A stretch of DNA of 49,458 bases from Nitrososphaerota archaeon (GTDB taxonomy: Archaea; Thermoproteota; Nitrososphaeria; Nitrososphaerales; Gagatemarchaeaceae): contig JAPCJO010000011.1 in NCBI GenBank assembly GCA_027886905.1, forward strand, positions 1 to 49,458. The letters are read 5' to 3'. A model generated the notes under the pieces. It worked only from the letters and a program-made list of their open reading frames with translations, was not told the DNA's origin and ran no database searches. Position numbers and translations under genes: made by a program. Shown here piece after piece: positions 32,136 to 41,154 of the stretch. Position 1 is the stretch's first letter. Each line of letters starts with the position of its first letter.

Positions 32136-34154
32136 TTAGACATCGCTGAGCAACACGCGCACGTCGACGGCGAACGCTCCGTCCGCGTTGACGATGACCG
32201 GGTTGAGGTCCGCTTCGGCGATTGGGAGGTCCACCATCATCCTGGACAGCCGAGCCATGGTTCCGACGAGCGCGGACCGGTCGTAGCCTCTCTTCCTCGC
32301 GTTCAGCATCGCGTAGACCCTGCTCTCCCGCAGCATCTCCTCGGCCTCGTCCTCGGCGACGGGCGCGAGCCTGTGCGAAGGCGTCCCCATCACTTCGACG
32401 TAGACGCCGCCGGCGGAGACCAAGACCGTCTGGCCGAAGGTCGGGTCGTCGAGCCCGCCGACGAAGACCTCCAGCCCGCTCACCTGCCGCTGGACCATGA
32501 CCCGCGGCGTGATCTTTGAGAGTTCGGAGAAGGCTGCCCTGGCCTGCTTCGCGTCCACCACGTCCAGGACCACGCCCTTGAGCTCCGTCTTGTGGACGGG
32601 CTCGTCCGGCGAGATCTTCATCACTACGGGACATCCGATGCCCTCCGCGAGCTTCCCCGCCTCGTCGGCGGTGGTGGCGACCCCGTAACGGGGAACGCTT
32701 ATCCCGTAGATCTCCATGAGACGGAGGCTATCGCTGTCCGTCAAGACGCGCTTGCCGGAGACGAGCCTGCTGGCCTCTTCCGGGGGTCGGGCGTCCCTCA
32801 CCTTGGTCCTCGCCGCGGGGCGGGCCACGTAGTGGCCTATCGCTCGGACTGCGTCCTCGGGAAACCTGAAGCTCGGGACGCCTCCTGCGTCGAGGACACC
32901 CACGGCGGCGTCCTCGTCGGTGCCCATCATGACCCCCACGACGCTCGTCCCCTTGAACCCCATTATCGTGTCCGCGACCTCGACGCAGCTCAGGAGCGGC
33001 ATGGATTGCACAAGGACGAGCTTGGTGCAGTCGAGGCGTTCGACCTCCGCCAGGGCTGCCCGGTACCTCTCAGCGGTCGCGTCGCCCGAGAGGTCGAGAG
33101 GGTTTCTGGGCCGGATCTGGGGCGGGAGCAAGGCCGAGAGGCCTGCGACGGTCTGCTCCGGGAGGGCAGCCAGCCGCAGGGACCGGCGCTCTATCTCGTC
33201 CGCCGTTATCACGCCGTGCCCTCCCGAGTTCGTGACGACCAGCAGGTCGGGCTTTATCGCCTCATCCCCGGTCAAGAGGCGGGCCAGGTTGAGCGAGTCC
33301 TCGAGGTTCTCGACGAGCATCCCGCCCACGGCGTTGACTGCCGCCCTGAAGACGTCGGCCGACCCCGCGAGGCTGCCAGTGTGGGTCCTCGCAGCCTCGG
33401 ACCCTTTCTTCCCAAATCCCCCCTTCAGGAAGATCACGGGCTTACGCTTCGTGGCCTTGGGGACGAGGTCCAGGAACCGCCTCCCGTCGCCCACGCTCTC
33501 CAGGTAGACGAAGACCACGCCCGTGGCCGGGTCGTCCGCGAGGAACTCGAGGACCTCCGCCTCAGAGACGTCGGCCTGGTTGCCGAGGCTCACAAAGTAG
33601 CTTATGCCCGTGTGGCTTCGCTGCGCCCACTCGAGCATGTACATCCCGAGCCCCCCGCTCTGCGCTACCAGCGCGACCTTTCCCCTCGGGATCTCGGAGA
33701 AGGCGAACGTGGCGTTGAGCGCCGGAGTGATGAGCCCGAGGGTGTTCGGCCCGAAGACCCTCATCCCCGCCTCGGCGGCGATCCCGCGGACCTGGCTCTC
33801 GAGCTGGGCGCCGTGGTCGTCGACCTCCCTGAACCCGGAGGTGATTATCACCGCCCCTTTGACGCGCCTCTTGGCGGCGTCCAGCATGACGCCCGGGACG
33901 GCGTCCCTCGGGACAACGACGACGGCGAGGTCGACCTCGTCCTCGATCTGCGAGAGAGCGCCGTAGGCCTTCCTCCCCTCGACCTGCTCCCCCGACGAGT
34001 TGACCGCGTAGAGCTTGCCCCCGAAGGTGCCGGAGAGGTTCCGGAAGACCACGTTCCCGATCTTCTCCCTCTTGCGCGAGGCGCCGACGACCGCTATGCT
34101 CCTCGGGCTAAGGATGCGCTCCAGTGGGGTCTGTCTCTTCTGGTCGTCGCTCAC
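32136..34154 (-). CDS. ADP-forming acyl-CoA synthetase (fused alpha-beta, acetyl-CoA synthetase type)
   Basis: Converts acyl-CoA, ADP and phosphate to acid, CoA and ATP, or the reverse. 672 residues. Residues about 10-130 form the CoA-binding domain (SIAVVGASRKREKIGN), followed by the ligase domain with the phospho-His in ARTHTGSLAGS (about 257). From about 450 an ATP-grasp domain follows (SGKRVLTDSDSLRLMEIYGI, then CPVVMKISPDEPVHKTELKG). The alpha and beta parts are in one chain, as in archaeal acetate/4-hydroxybutyrate/3-hydroxypropionate-CoA ligases. The exact substrate cannot be read from sequence. Start is GTG 34154 with a TATA (34183-34191) about 33 bases upstream. Confidence 0.9.
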   Translation of the reverse strand: MSDDQKRQTPLERILSPRSIAVVGASRKREKIGNVVFRNLSGTFGGKLYAVNSSGEQVEGRKAYGALSQIEDEVDLAVVVVPRDAVPGVMLDAAKRRVKGAVIITSGFREVDDHGAQLESQVRGIAAEAGMRVFGPNTLGLITPALNATFAFSEIPRGKVALVAQSGGLGMYMLEWAQRSHTGISYFVSLGNQADVSEAEVLEFLADDPATGVVFVYLESVGDGRRFLDLVPKATKRKPVIFLKGGFGKKGSEAARTHTGSLAGSADVFRAAVNAVGGMLVENLEDSLNLARLLTGDEAIKPDLLVVTNSGGHGVITADEIERRSLRLAALPEQTVAGLSALLPPQIRPRNPLDLSGDATAERYRAALAEVERLDCTKLVLVQSMPLLSCVEVADTIMGFKGTSVVGVMMGTDEDAAVGVLDAGGVPSFRFPEDAVRAIGHYVARPAARTKVRDARPPEEASRLVSGKRVLTDSDSLRLMEIYGISVPRYGVATTADEAGKLAEGIGCPVVMKISPDEPVHKTELKGVVLDVVDAKQARAAFSELSKITPRVMVQRQVSGLEVFVGGLDDPTFGQTVLVSAGGVYVEVMGTPSHRLAPVAEDEAEEMLRESRVYAMLNARKRGYDRSALVGTMARLSRMMVDLPIAEADLNPVIVNADGAFAVDVRVLLSDV

Positions 34155-34239
34155 GGAGCCATCCCTGTGGTTTGGCCTCGAGTGTGGATAAAAGCTCTCG
34201 AAGGGCGAAGCGCCGTCGTCCGGTCAGAAGGCGGGCTCG

Positions 34240-34914
34240 CTAGGGAGTGCACTCTGGGGCGTAGGACGCCGTCTCTCCGCAGTAGGTCCAGGCCATAACC
34301 GAGCCGTTGTAGACCGGCAGGAGGTCGGCGCCTACCGCAGAGGTCTGCCACGAGGCGGTCGCGTTGTATGTCCAAAGGAACCAGCCCATCGTCTGGGAGT
34401 CCGAGACCCCATCGATCCCCGTCACGAGGTGCTCCTGATAGTCCGGGTACCACTGGGCCTGGAGGTCCCCGTTGCTGAGGACGACGGTCTCCACGTACGC
34501 GTCCCACCCCGGCTGGACCTTGGTGTCGTTGAACCAGAGCCTGGTGCCGTTCCCAAAGTCGATCAAGACGTCGGCGGCGTAGAGCGAGCTCGATGCGGGC
34601 TTGAGACTGAGATATCGCCCCCACAGCTGCGAGAGCTGGCTGCTCGCCTGCTGGTAGATTGGGAGCGACGTGTTCACGACCGCGATGGCCCCCGTGAGAA
34701 GCGCGAACGTCTCGTTGTAGAGCGAGAGCGAGGCGTTGTATTCCGAGGCCAGCCCGTCATACTCGGTCGTCGCGGTCCTTAGCTCGCCCAAGTACTGGTT
34801 CTTCGACTGGGCCGCCTGCTGGTACTCGTAGTAGTAGTATGCCCCGGCCGTGGCGCTGATTATCAGGAGGGTCACGAGGGTGACGGCCACACCGTAGTTT
34901 GCTCTGCTCGCCAA
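34240..34914 (-). CDS. Membrane-anchored DUF4430-type extracellular protein
   Basis: 224 residues: an N-terminal transmembrane helix (about 8-30), a coiled-coil-like stretch (about 33-105), then a DUF4430-like domain (about 110-224). The domain pattern is VLIDFGNGTRLWFNDTKVQPG, later TGIDGVSDSQTMGWFLWTYN and SAVGADLLPVYNGSVMAWTYC. DUF4430 is related to the cobalamin-binding protein C-terminal fold and is common on archaeal surfaces; its ligand here is unknown. Two cysteines at the end (WTYC, PEC) may form a disulfide. Its promoter region contains a 19-base inverted repeat. Confidence 0.75.
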   Translation of the reverse strand: MASRANYGVAVTLVTLLIISATAGAYYYYEYQQAAQSKNQYLGELRTATTEYDGLASEYNASLSLYNETFALLTGAIAVVNTSLPIYQQASSQLSQLWGRYLSLKPASSSLYAADVLIDFGNGTRLWFNDTKVQPGWDAYVETVVLSNGDLQAQWYPDYQEHLVTGIDGVSDSQTMGWFLWTYNATASWQTSAVGADLLPVYNGSVMAWTYCGETASYAPECTP

Positions 34915-34928
34915 ACGAAACCCAGGTA

Positions 34929-34947
34929 TGGCTGGCTTATCCAGCCA
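34929..34947. repeat. Inverted repeat at the predicted transcription start of the DUF4430 gene
   Basis: TGGCTGG-CTTAT-CCAGCCA, a perfect 7+7 repeat. On the minus strand it begins directly after a TATA-like CTTAATAA (34949-34956) and ends 15 bases before the gene start, so it overlaps the initiation region. It may be an operator; no T run supports a terminator for the upstream gene. Confidence 0.5.
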
Positions 34948-34961
34948 TTATTAAGAGTTCC

Positions 34962-35792
34962 TCACACCAGCGTCACCTGGTCTCGCTTGAACCCGGCGTC
35001 TATCCTCTTGCTGACCTGGGCCTGGAGCTTCCGCTGTTCGGCGCTGGCCGAGCCGAGCAGCTCCATCATCTTCAGGCTGTTCTCGACCGCGTATCCGTGG
35101 AAGTGGTTGTTGAAGTAGCCGTAGACCTTCTTCGTCTTGGTGGCTATGGCCTCGACCTTCTTGCTCCACCCCTGGAGCTCGTCCTGGCGATACCGGTAGT
35201 TGTACCAGGGCTTCTCCCCCCTTCCGTGCCACCTCACGAACGCAAAGTCCGCGGTCGTGGTGTCGTCGGCGGGGAGGAGGGGCTCGTCGACCGTCGTGAC
35301 GGCGACGTTGTGCGACCTGAGCAGGTCGAGCGCGTCCGCCTTCCCCAGCCAGGACCTGTTGCGGAACTCCACGGCGAAGGACACGTCTGTGGGGAGGACC
35401 CCCAGGAAGCCGTCGAGCTTCTTCAGCCCGTCGGAGTACGCGAAGCTCGGCGGGAGCTGGATCAACACGGGGCCGAGCTTTCCCTCCTCTATCATGGGCA
35501 ACATGAGGCGCAGGAACCGGAAGAGGTCCTCCTTCGTCCCCTTCTCAAGGTCGAGCTTCTTCTCGTGCGTGATCAGCTTCGGTAGCTTCGCGCTGAAGAC
35601 GAATCCGGGAGGGGTGCTCCTGGTGGCCCCCAAAATCATGCCCGCGCTGGGATAGCCGTAGAAGGTGGAGTCGATCTCGACGGTGTCGAAGAACTTGGAG
35701 TAGTAGGCGAGCTTCTTCTTCTCCCCCTTCGGGTAGAAGGGTCCCTCCCACTCCTTGTAGGACCACCCCGACGTTCCTAGGTGGACTTCCAA
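34962..35792 (-). CDS. DUF72 family protein
   Basis: TIM-barrel-like conserved protein of unknown activity (YecE type). From TTG 35792 it reads MEVHLGTSGWSYKEWEGPFY, the normal family start, then FDTVEIDSTFYGYPS, LPKLITHEKKL, GPVLIQLPPSF, VEFRNRSW and AFVRWHGRG, ending with a VYGYFNNHFHGYAV segment: all family blocks. 276 residues is the usual length. The longer open frame (to 35864) would include the TATA box at 35850-35858, so it is rejected. It is divergent from the TMEM175-like gene. Confidence 0.88.
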   Translation of the reverse strand: MEVHLGTSGWSYKEWEGPFYPKGEKKKLAYYSKFFDTVEIDSTFYGYPSAGMILGATRSTPPGFVFSAKLPKLITHEKKLDLEKGTKEDLFRFLRLMLPMIEEGKLGPVLIQLPPSFAYSDGLKKLDGFLGVLPTDVSFAVEFRNRSWLGKADALDLLRSHNVAVTTVDEPLLPADDTTTADFAFVRWHGRGEKPWYNYRYRQDELQGWSKKVEAIATKTKKVYGYFNNHFHGYAVENSLKMMELLGSASAEQRKLQAQVSKRIDAGFKRDQVTLV

Positions 35793-35890
35793 GCCGTTTT
35801 CGCTGCGCCTCCGCCCATTGATAAGGCCGACAGCAACCTGGCATCGAACACATTTAAGCCGCAATCTCGTCGTGGGGTCGAGACAGAGCC

Positions 35891-36556
35891 CTGACAGAAT
35901 CTCAGCAAGGCCCGGCGAAGCCGCGAGCGAGGATAGAGTCGCTCGCAGACCTGATCTTCGGGCTCGCCCTCTCCGTGGGGGCGATCTCGCTCGTGAGCAA
36001 CCCGCCCCCCAACGTCGGAGCCGTGTACAACGACCTCGCGACGTTCGGTTTCAGCTTCCTCATCCTGATCACCATGTGGCTCCGCTACACCCGAATAATG
36101 TCGGTCTTCCCGCTGGAGTCGAGAAGGGTGACCAACCTGAACATCCTGTTGTTGTTCTGCGTCTCGGTGGAGCCGTTCCTCTTCAACCTGGTCAGGAACG
36201 CCCCGACGGTCAGCGACCCTGTGGCCTTCCAGGACGCCACCTCCACGCTCTACGCGCTCGACCTGGGAGCGCTCTTCGCGATAATCGGCGGGTTCACCCT
36301 CACGCTCGCTGACGAGGAGCGGAACCTCATCCCCAAGGCCCTGATACGGCAGTACAGGATAGAGGGTGCCACCAGCTTCGTCTGCGGGCTGCTCTTCGCG
36401 CTGTCGGCCCTGCCCGTCTTCTTCCAGATAACGATTGAGAGCGGGGAGCCGATACGATACTTTCTCTGGGTCATCCCGCTGTTGCTGATCTGGTTCTCGC
36501 GGCGCCTGATAAAGCTCGTCGGAGGATCAGGCGAAGAGGACGCTCCGGGCAGCTAG
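35891..36556 (+). CDS. TMEM175/DUF1211-like membrane protein (start uncertain)
   Basis: Predicted integral membrane protein with about five or six helices. The stretch RIESLADLIFGLALSVGAISLV (from 35929) resembles the first helix motif R..xFxDxxFAIAxTLLxL of TMEM175-type potassium channels, with FSD changed to LAD. The frame is open from 35858, but has no ATG, GTG or TTG before GTG 35975, which would cut that helix. CTG 35891, about 35-40 bases after the TATA (35848-35856), is the best initiator candidate. Channel function is not shown by the sequence. The stop is nine bases from the stop of the convergent CuA-like gene. Confidence 0.6.
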   Translation: MTESQQGPAKPRARIESLADLIFGLALSVGAISLVSNPPPNVGAVYNDLATFGFSFLILITMWLRYTRIMSVFPLESRRVTNLNILLLFCVSVEPFLFNLVRNAPTVSDPVAFQDATSTLYALDLGALFAIIGGFTLTLADEERNLIPKALIRQYRIEGATSFVCGLLFALSALPVFFQITIESGEPIRYFLWVIPLLLIWFSRRLIKLVGGSGEEDAPGS

Positions 36557-36564
36557 GCGTCCGA

Positions 36565-37023
36565 CTAGCTCGCGGTGACGTTAAGGAGCCCGCTCTGCAT
36601 GTAGACGTGGATCGAGCAGAAGATCTCGCAGTAGATGTCGAACGACCCCGCCTGGCTCGCGACGAAGTTCACCTTGATCACCTGGCCAGGGGTGAGGGTC
36701 ACCTCGTTCTGGTCGTAGTAGTGGGTTATCTGGAACCCGTGGGCCTGGACGTCGATGTTGCAGACCACGATGGTGACGTTCTGGCCTTGCTCGACGTCGA
36801 TGACGGGCCAGTTCTTCTCTGGGGCGCCGTGCCCGATGCTGTCGTTGTAGCCCGTGTCGCTCGCGACCACGAGGAATCCTCCCTCGGGCTTGACGCAGCC
36901 CGGGGGAAGCGGCCTGCTTGCGGGGGCGCTGCCCCTGCTCGCCAGGTAGAGCGCGGTCGTGGCGCCGGCGCCAAGGAGGACGACGACGAGAAGGACTAGG
37001 ACGATGCGCCTGTTCGAGTTCAA
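36565..37023 (-). CDS. CuA-like (COX2/N2OR-type) small cupredoxin
   Basis: 152 residues: N-terminal anchor helix (about 7-28), then a COX2-type cupredoxin domain. Candidate copper ligands are H95 in AHGFQITH (or H101), and C132, C136, H139 and M142 in YCEIFCSIHVYM. Two cysteines three apart plus His and Met are the CuA binuclear pattern, but classical CuA has three residues between the second Cys and His; here there are two. No oxidase subunit I is near. TTG start at 37023, 13 bases after the ZIP transporter stop, so both are cotranscribed. Likely an extracytoplasmic electron carrier or copper-binding protein. Confidence 0.78.
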   Translation of the reverse strand: MNSNRRIVLVLLVVVLLGAGATTALYLASRGSAPASRPLPPGCVKPEGGFLVVASDTGYNDSIGHGAPEKNWPVIDVEQGQNVTIVVCNIDVQAHGFQITHYYDQNEVTLTPGQVIKVNFVASQAGSFDIYCEIFCSIHVYMQSGLLNVTAS

Positions 37024-37036
37024 GAGGACACCGGCT

Positions 37037-37843
37037 TTACGAATGCAGCAGGGCTGCCAGATAAAGACATGTGAAGCCCAAGACGATGCAGACGGCTATC
37101 TTGACCGACTCGGAGCCCGAGCCAGTCGCCCGGAAGAGCGGCCTCGCGAGCCTTACTGCCGCGTAGATCGACGCCCCGAGGCCGAGGGCGAAGACGTACG
37201 TGAAGTCGGCGCTGGGGTAGACCTGGATGATGTAGTAGGCGCTCGCCCCTCCCACTATCCCGGGGATGGTGAACGCGAGCGTCAGGACGACAAGGTCCTT
37301 CAGGCGCCCGCTGGCGTCCCGGGCGTGGTCGTGGGCGTAGACCCAGTACGCGGCTCCCACCATCATGGGCTCGAGCCCCTTGTGCAGGATGAAGGCTACT
37401 GCGGCGGAGAGTCCCCCGAAGGCGTCGAGGAGGTTCGTGCTGCCGGTGGTCGCCGCTTGCGAGCCGATTGCGGCCCCCTCACCGAACCCGTGAAGGCCGA
37501 CGGCGATGGCCACTAGGACCGGGATCGCGAACCCCAACCGCTCGCCCGCGCTGCCTTCGGCGAAGGTGCTCTTGTCGAGCGAGACAAGCAGGAGCAGGCC
37601 GATTGCGAAGCAGAGCCAAAGCACGACGTGCCAGAAGCCTCCGGTGAACCCTTCGCTCACCCCGAGCAGCGACGCGTCGCCTATCGTGTCCGAGAAGAAC
37701 CAGAAGTACAGGCCGATGGCGAAGGCCGCGAGATACATCGGCTTCGCGTACCGCGCCGCCGCCGACACTATCAGGAGGGCGACGAACGCCGGGAGGATGA
37801 AGGAGCCTAGGATCGCGCCGAAGGTCTCGGCGAAACCTATCAT
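37037..37843 (-). CDS. ZIP-family metal transporter
   Basis: 268 residues, about eight helices. Helix 4 carries HGFGEGAAIG (H-x3-EG, the ZIP metal site) and helix 5 has FILHKGLEPMMVG (H-K-x-x-E), both signatures of the ZIP zinc/iron permease family. A TATA-like GCTTAATC lies about 30 bases before ATG 37843. It is followed after 13 bases by the CuA-like protein gene, which suggests metal supply to, or coordinated control with, copper proteins; the transported ion is not known. Confidence 0.82.
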   Translation of the reverse strand: MIGFAETFGAILGSFILPAFVALLIVSAAARYAKPMYLAAFAIGLYFWFFSDTIGDASLLGVSEGFTGGFWHVVLWLCFAIGLLLLVSLDKSTFAEGSAGERLGFAIPVLVAIAVGLHGFGEGAAIGSQAATTGSTNLLDAFGGLSAAVAFILHKGLEPMMVGAAYWVYAHDHARDASGRLKDLVVLTLAFTIPGIVGGASAYYIIQVYPSADFTYVFALGLGASIYAAVRLARPLFRATGSGSESVKIAVCIVLGFTCLYLAALLHS

Positions 37844-37925
37844 GGTCGGGAGGGCGCCAAGTTCCAGATTAAGCGTTGTGGCTCAAGCGGCGTCCCCGGC
37901 TTCGGGAGGCCGCCCTTGTCCCCGG

Positions 37926-38903
37926 TCACGTGGGTCCTTTCGTCAGGACTGCCCTCCTGACTCCGGCATCGGAGAGGATGCTTTTGACTAGGGCAGGCCC
38001 CTGGTAGACCAGGGCCGTGAATACCTGGACAGTGTTGGCGCCAAGCTCGAGGAGCGCCTCGGCGTCCGCCGGGCTGCTGATACCCCCGCACGCGTTGACC
38101 TCGAAGGCCGGGTCGACAGACCTCCTTATGCGCTCCACGGCCTTCTTCGTGTGGTCGAGGAGGGGCGGGCCGCTCCAGCCACCTCTCCCGACGCCCATCC
38201 GCGCGTCCTCGACCGGCATCGAGTTGGAGGCGGTCACGCCCTCGAAGCCCAGAGACTCCCACCTTCTCACGAGCCCCATCACGCCGTCGAACTGGCCCTC
38301 TTCGGCGTAGGGAGGAGTCTTGAGGTAGGTGGGCTTGGCCTTCGCGTCCTTCAGTGCCTGTGATAGCTCGGCGAACGCGACTGGCTCCCTGAGGTCGCGG
38401 AGGTCGGGCGTGTTGGGGGAGCTCAGGTTCAGCTCGACGCCCGCCACGTGCTTCTGGACCTTCGAGTAGCAACCCAGGACGTCCTCCATGGTCTTCCCGC
38501 TGATGCTGGCCATGACAGGGACGTCCGGCGGCGCGCGCGATGAGAGGTTGGCGATGAACGAGTCTATCCCGGGGTTCGGGAACCCGAGGGCGTTCACGAG
38601 GGTCCGTTCGCCCTTGTTCCTGGCGACCCTGGGTTTCGGGTTCCCCGGCCACGGCGCGAGCGTGAAGGTACCGGCGACGACGTAGCCGAAGCCCAGCCGC
38701 GCCAGGCTGCGGAGGTGGCTCCCCGTCTTGTCGTAGCCCGCGGGCATGCCCAGCGGGTTGGCGAGCTCCCCCAGGGCTGTCTTGACGGGCATGGGCTCCG
38801 CGTGGATCCTCGAGGCGAACCTCATCAGGCTCAGCCCCACGTCATGGGCCCTCTCCGGTGGCAGGGCGAAGAGGATCGGTCGGACGAGCTTGAAAGCGTC
38901 CAT
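37926..38903 (-). CDS. pyrD: Dihydroorotate dehydrogenase, class 2 (quinone-linked) type
   Basis: Oxidises dihydroorotate to orotate in pyrimidine synthesis. 325 residues. The N-terminal LVRPILFALPPERAHDVGLSLMR matches the membrane-associating helix of class 2 enzymes, which pass electrons to quinone. NPLGMPAGYDKTGSHLRSL, then NALGFPNPGID, ELNLSSPNTPDLRDL and VNACGGISSPADA are FMN and substrate motifs. ATG 38903 is 44 bases from the dihydroorotase stop, so both steps are in one operon. A link to the quinone pool fits the respiratory genes in the window. Confidence 0.9.
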   Translation of the reverse strand: MDAFKLVRPILFALPPERAHDVGLSLMRFASRIHAEPMPVKTALGELANPLGMPAGYDKTGSHLRSLARLGFGYVVAGTFTLAPWPGNPKPRVARNKGERTLVNALGFPNPGIDSFIANLSSRAPPDVPVMASISGKTMEDVLGCYSKVQKHVAGVELNLSSPNTPDLRDLREPVAFAELSQALKDAKAKPTYLKTPPYAEEGQFDGVMGLVRRWESLGFEGVTASNSMPVEDARMGVGRGGWSGPPLLDHTKKAVERIRRSVDPAFEVNACGGISSPADAEALLELGANTVQVFTALVYQGPALVKSILSDAGVRRAVLTKGPT

Positions 38904-38947
38904 CTAGGCGGCCCACCGCCCCCGTTCCTGCCCAAGTGAGCGGCTGG

Positions 38948-40309
38948 TCACAGGGGCCTCTGCATCTCCCCTCTGCTTCTGGCGTCGACGTGGCCGTTGT
39001 CCATCACGACGCCCCCTCGCACTATCGTGTAGACCGCCGCCCCTTTGGCCTCGAATCCCTCGAAGGGGCTGTACTTCGCCTTGCTGACGAACCTCGCAGG
39101 GTCTATCCTCCACTCACGCTTCATGTCGACTATCGTAAAGTCTGCGTCGGAGCCGAGCGCTATCCGCCCCTTCTTCGGGTAGAGGCCCCACGCCTTGGAG
39201 GGGCCTTCCGACGTGAGCCGCACGTATCTGGAGAGTGAGAGCAGGCCCCGGTTCACGCAGGTGAGCATCAGGGCGACCGACGTCTCAAGTCCGGGAAAGC
39301 CGGAGGGGCGGTCGAAGATGGAGTCGCCCGCCGTCTTCTCCTCGGCCGAGTGCGGGGCGTGGTCAGTCGCGATCATGTCGACCGTCCCGTCCCGGACGGC
39401 GCGCCAGAGGGCGAGCCTGTCCTCCTTCCTCTTCACGGAAGGGTTGACCTTCATGATTGAGCCTTTCTCCGCGTAGTCGGCCCTGTCGAGCAGGAGATAT
39501 TGCGGACAGGTCTCGGACGTCACGTCGGCTCCGCCCCTGCTGCGCGAGCGCTTGGCCGTTCTCACATCGCTGGCTCCGGCGGCGCTGCTCAAGTGGGCGA
39601 TGTGCAGGTCGCACCTCGCCTCGCGCGCGAGCGCGATCGCGCGACTCACCGCCCTCTCCTCCGCGACCTCCGGGCGGGATTCGTAGTGCGCCAACGCGTC
39701 GACCCTCCCCGCCTCCCTCAGCTTCGAGATCCGCGGCCGGATGATAGAGTCGTCCTCCGCGTGCACGGAGACCCTCCTCCCCGCCATCCTGACCAGGGCG
39801 AGCTCCTCGCGCATCTCGTCCTCGGAAGGCGGTGCGACGCTTCCCGTCGTTTCAGCCATGTAGCACTTGAACCCGATGACTCCGGCCTCGGCGAGCGGGG
39901 CTATCTCCCGCGAGCTTCCCCTTGTGAGGAGTCCGTAGAGGGCATAGTCGACCACGGCCTTCTCCTCCGCGGCCCTGACCTTCCGCCCGAGCGAGTCGGC
40001 GTCCATGGTGGGAGGTGAGTTGTTCGGCATGTCGAAGACGGTGGTCACGCCGCCCGCCGCCGCGGCCGCGGTCCCGCTGCGAAAGTCCTCCTTGTAGGTC
40101 GCCCCGGGGTCTCGCATGTGGACGTGGACGTCTATCACGCCGGGCAGGACGACCAGCCCAGAGGCGTCGATCACCCTCCGCGCGCTCGGCGCGCTGGAGT
40201 TGGCGCCGATCCACGTGACCTTCCCGTCCTTGGCGGCGATGGCGCAGCTTCGGAGCGACGACGAGATGGCGACCCTGCCCTCCTTGATGACCAGGTCGGC
40301 CGAGCTCAA
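38948..40309 (-). CDS. pyrC: Dihydroorotase
   Basis: Cyclises carbamoyl-aspartate to dihydroorotate. 453 residues of the amidohydrolase superfamily: VHVHMRDPG (metal His pair), GFKCYMAETTG (carbamylated Lys), VSVHAEDD and LHIAHLSSAA (metal His), and MIATDHAPHS (catalytic Asp). The order is that of class I dihydroorotase, rather than allantoinase or hydantoinase, and the downstream pyrD confirms it. Start is TTG 40309, with a TATA-like AATAAATA (40341-40348) about 35 bases upstream. Confidence 0.93.
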   Translation of the reverse strand: MSSADLVIKEGRVAISSSLRSCAIAAKDGKVTWIGANSSAPSARRVIDASGLVVLPGVIDVHVHMRDPGATYKEDFRSGTAAAAAGGVTTVFDMPNNSPPTMDADSLGRKVRAAEEKAVVDYALYGLLTRGSSREIAPLAEAGVIGFKCYMAETTGSVAPPSEDEMREELALVRMAGRRVSVHAEDDSIIRPRISKLREAGRVDALAHYESRPEVAEERAVSRAIALAREARCDLHIAHLSSAAGASDVRTAKRSRSRGGADVTSETCPQYLLLDRADYAEKGSIMKVNPSVKRKEDRLALWRAVRDGTVDMIATDHAPHSAEEKTAGDSIFDRPSGFPGLETSVALMLTCVNRGLLSLSRYVRLTSEGPSKAWGLYPKKGRIALGSDADFTIVDMKREWRIDPARFVSKAKYSPFEGFEAKGAAVYTIVRGGVVMDNGHVDARSRGEMQRPL

Positions 40310-40369
40310 ACTATCTGATGGCCCGAAGCCCCGACCTCACTATTTATTGCTATTCCAGAGGCGCGGGCC

Positions 40370-41149
40370 TCACTGCACGAGCTTGCGGAGGACGAGCGAG
40401 GCGCTCACCATCATCAGCAACGTGAAGACGCCTATCGCCGCGATGTCGAGGGGGACCTGCGTATAGACCCCGGTGAGGATCATCGAGCGCATCGCGTCGA
40501 CGACGTAGCTGAGCGGGTTCACCTCGGAGACGTACTGGAGCCACCTGGGCATCAGGGAGATGGGGTAGATCGCGTTGCTCGCGAAGAAGAGCGGCATGGT
40601 GAGGGCCTGCCCGAAGGCCATCATCCTGCTCTGGGTGCCGAGGAAAGCGCTGAGGGTCATTGAGAATGCGGTGAAGGCCATCGCGAAGAGTATGACGACG
40701 GAGAACACGCCGAGGACGTCGAGCGGGTCGAGCCTGAGGTTGATGCCAAGGACGAGGGTGAGGCCGAGGACTACGATGGCCATGAAGATGCCCCTCACGC
40801 TGGAAGCGAGCGTCTTCCCCACGACCACGGACGCCCGGGGCGCGGGCGTCGAGAGGAGCTTCGTGAGCATGCCCATGTCCCTCTCCCAGATCAGCCTCAC
40901 GCCGTAGAGTATCGCCACGAAGAGGACGGACTGCGCGATTATCCCCGCCGACATGAACTGCAGGTAGGTGAAGTTCCCCTCGGTCAGCTGGCTCGACCTC
41001 AGCTCGGTAAGAGCAGACCCGAAGACCACGAGCCAGAGCGCGGGCTGGATGGCCCTCATCCAGAGCTCGGACGAGTCGTGGCGTATCTTCCTGGCCTCCA
41101 TCTCCGCGATGGTGAGCGCGGAGGAGACGAACTTGGTCGCGCTTGCCAT
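40370..41149 (-). CDS. ABC-2 type transporter permease (second exporter)
   Basis: 259 residues, six membrane helices. Motifs LIWERDMGMLTKLLSTPAPRASVVVGK and TMPLFFASNAIYPISLMPRWLQ are the ABC-2 signature and are paralogous to the permease at 13.0 kb. It lacks the N-terminal tail of that protein. It starts five bases after the ATPase gene on the same strand. Exported substrate unknown. Confidence 0.9.
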   Translation of the reverse strand: MASATKFVSSALTIAEMEARKIRHDSSELWMRAIQPALWLVVFGSALTELRSSQLTEGNFTYLQFMSAGIIAQSVLFVAILYGVRLIWERDMGMLTKLLSTPAPRASVVVGKTLASSVRGIFMAIVVLGLTLVLGINLRLDPLDVLGVFSVVILFAMAFTAFSMTLSAFLGTQSRMMAFGQALTMPLFFASNAIYPISLMPRWLQYVSEVNPLSYVVDAMRSMILTGVYTQVPLDIAAIGVFTLLMMVSASLVLRKLVQ

Positions 41150-41154
41150 GGCGT

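Noticed and set aside
32592-34298. 568-codon plus-strand frame opposite the acyl-CoA synthetase
   Set aside because: Antisense frame caused by high GC; the minus-strand gene has full family motifs.
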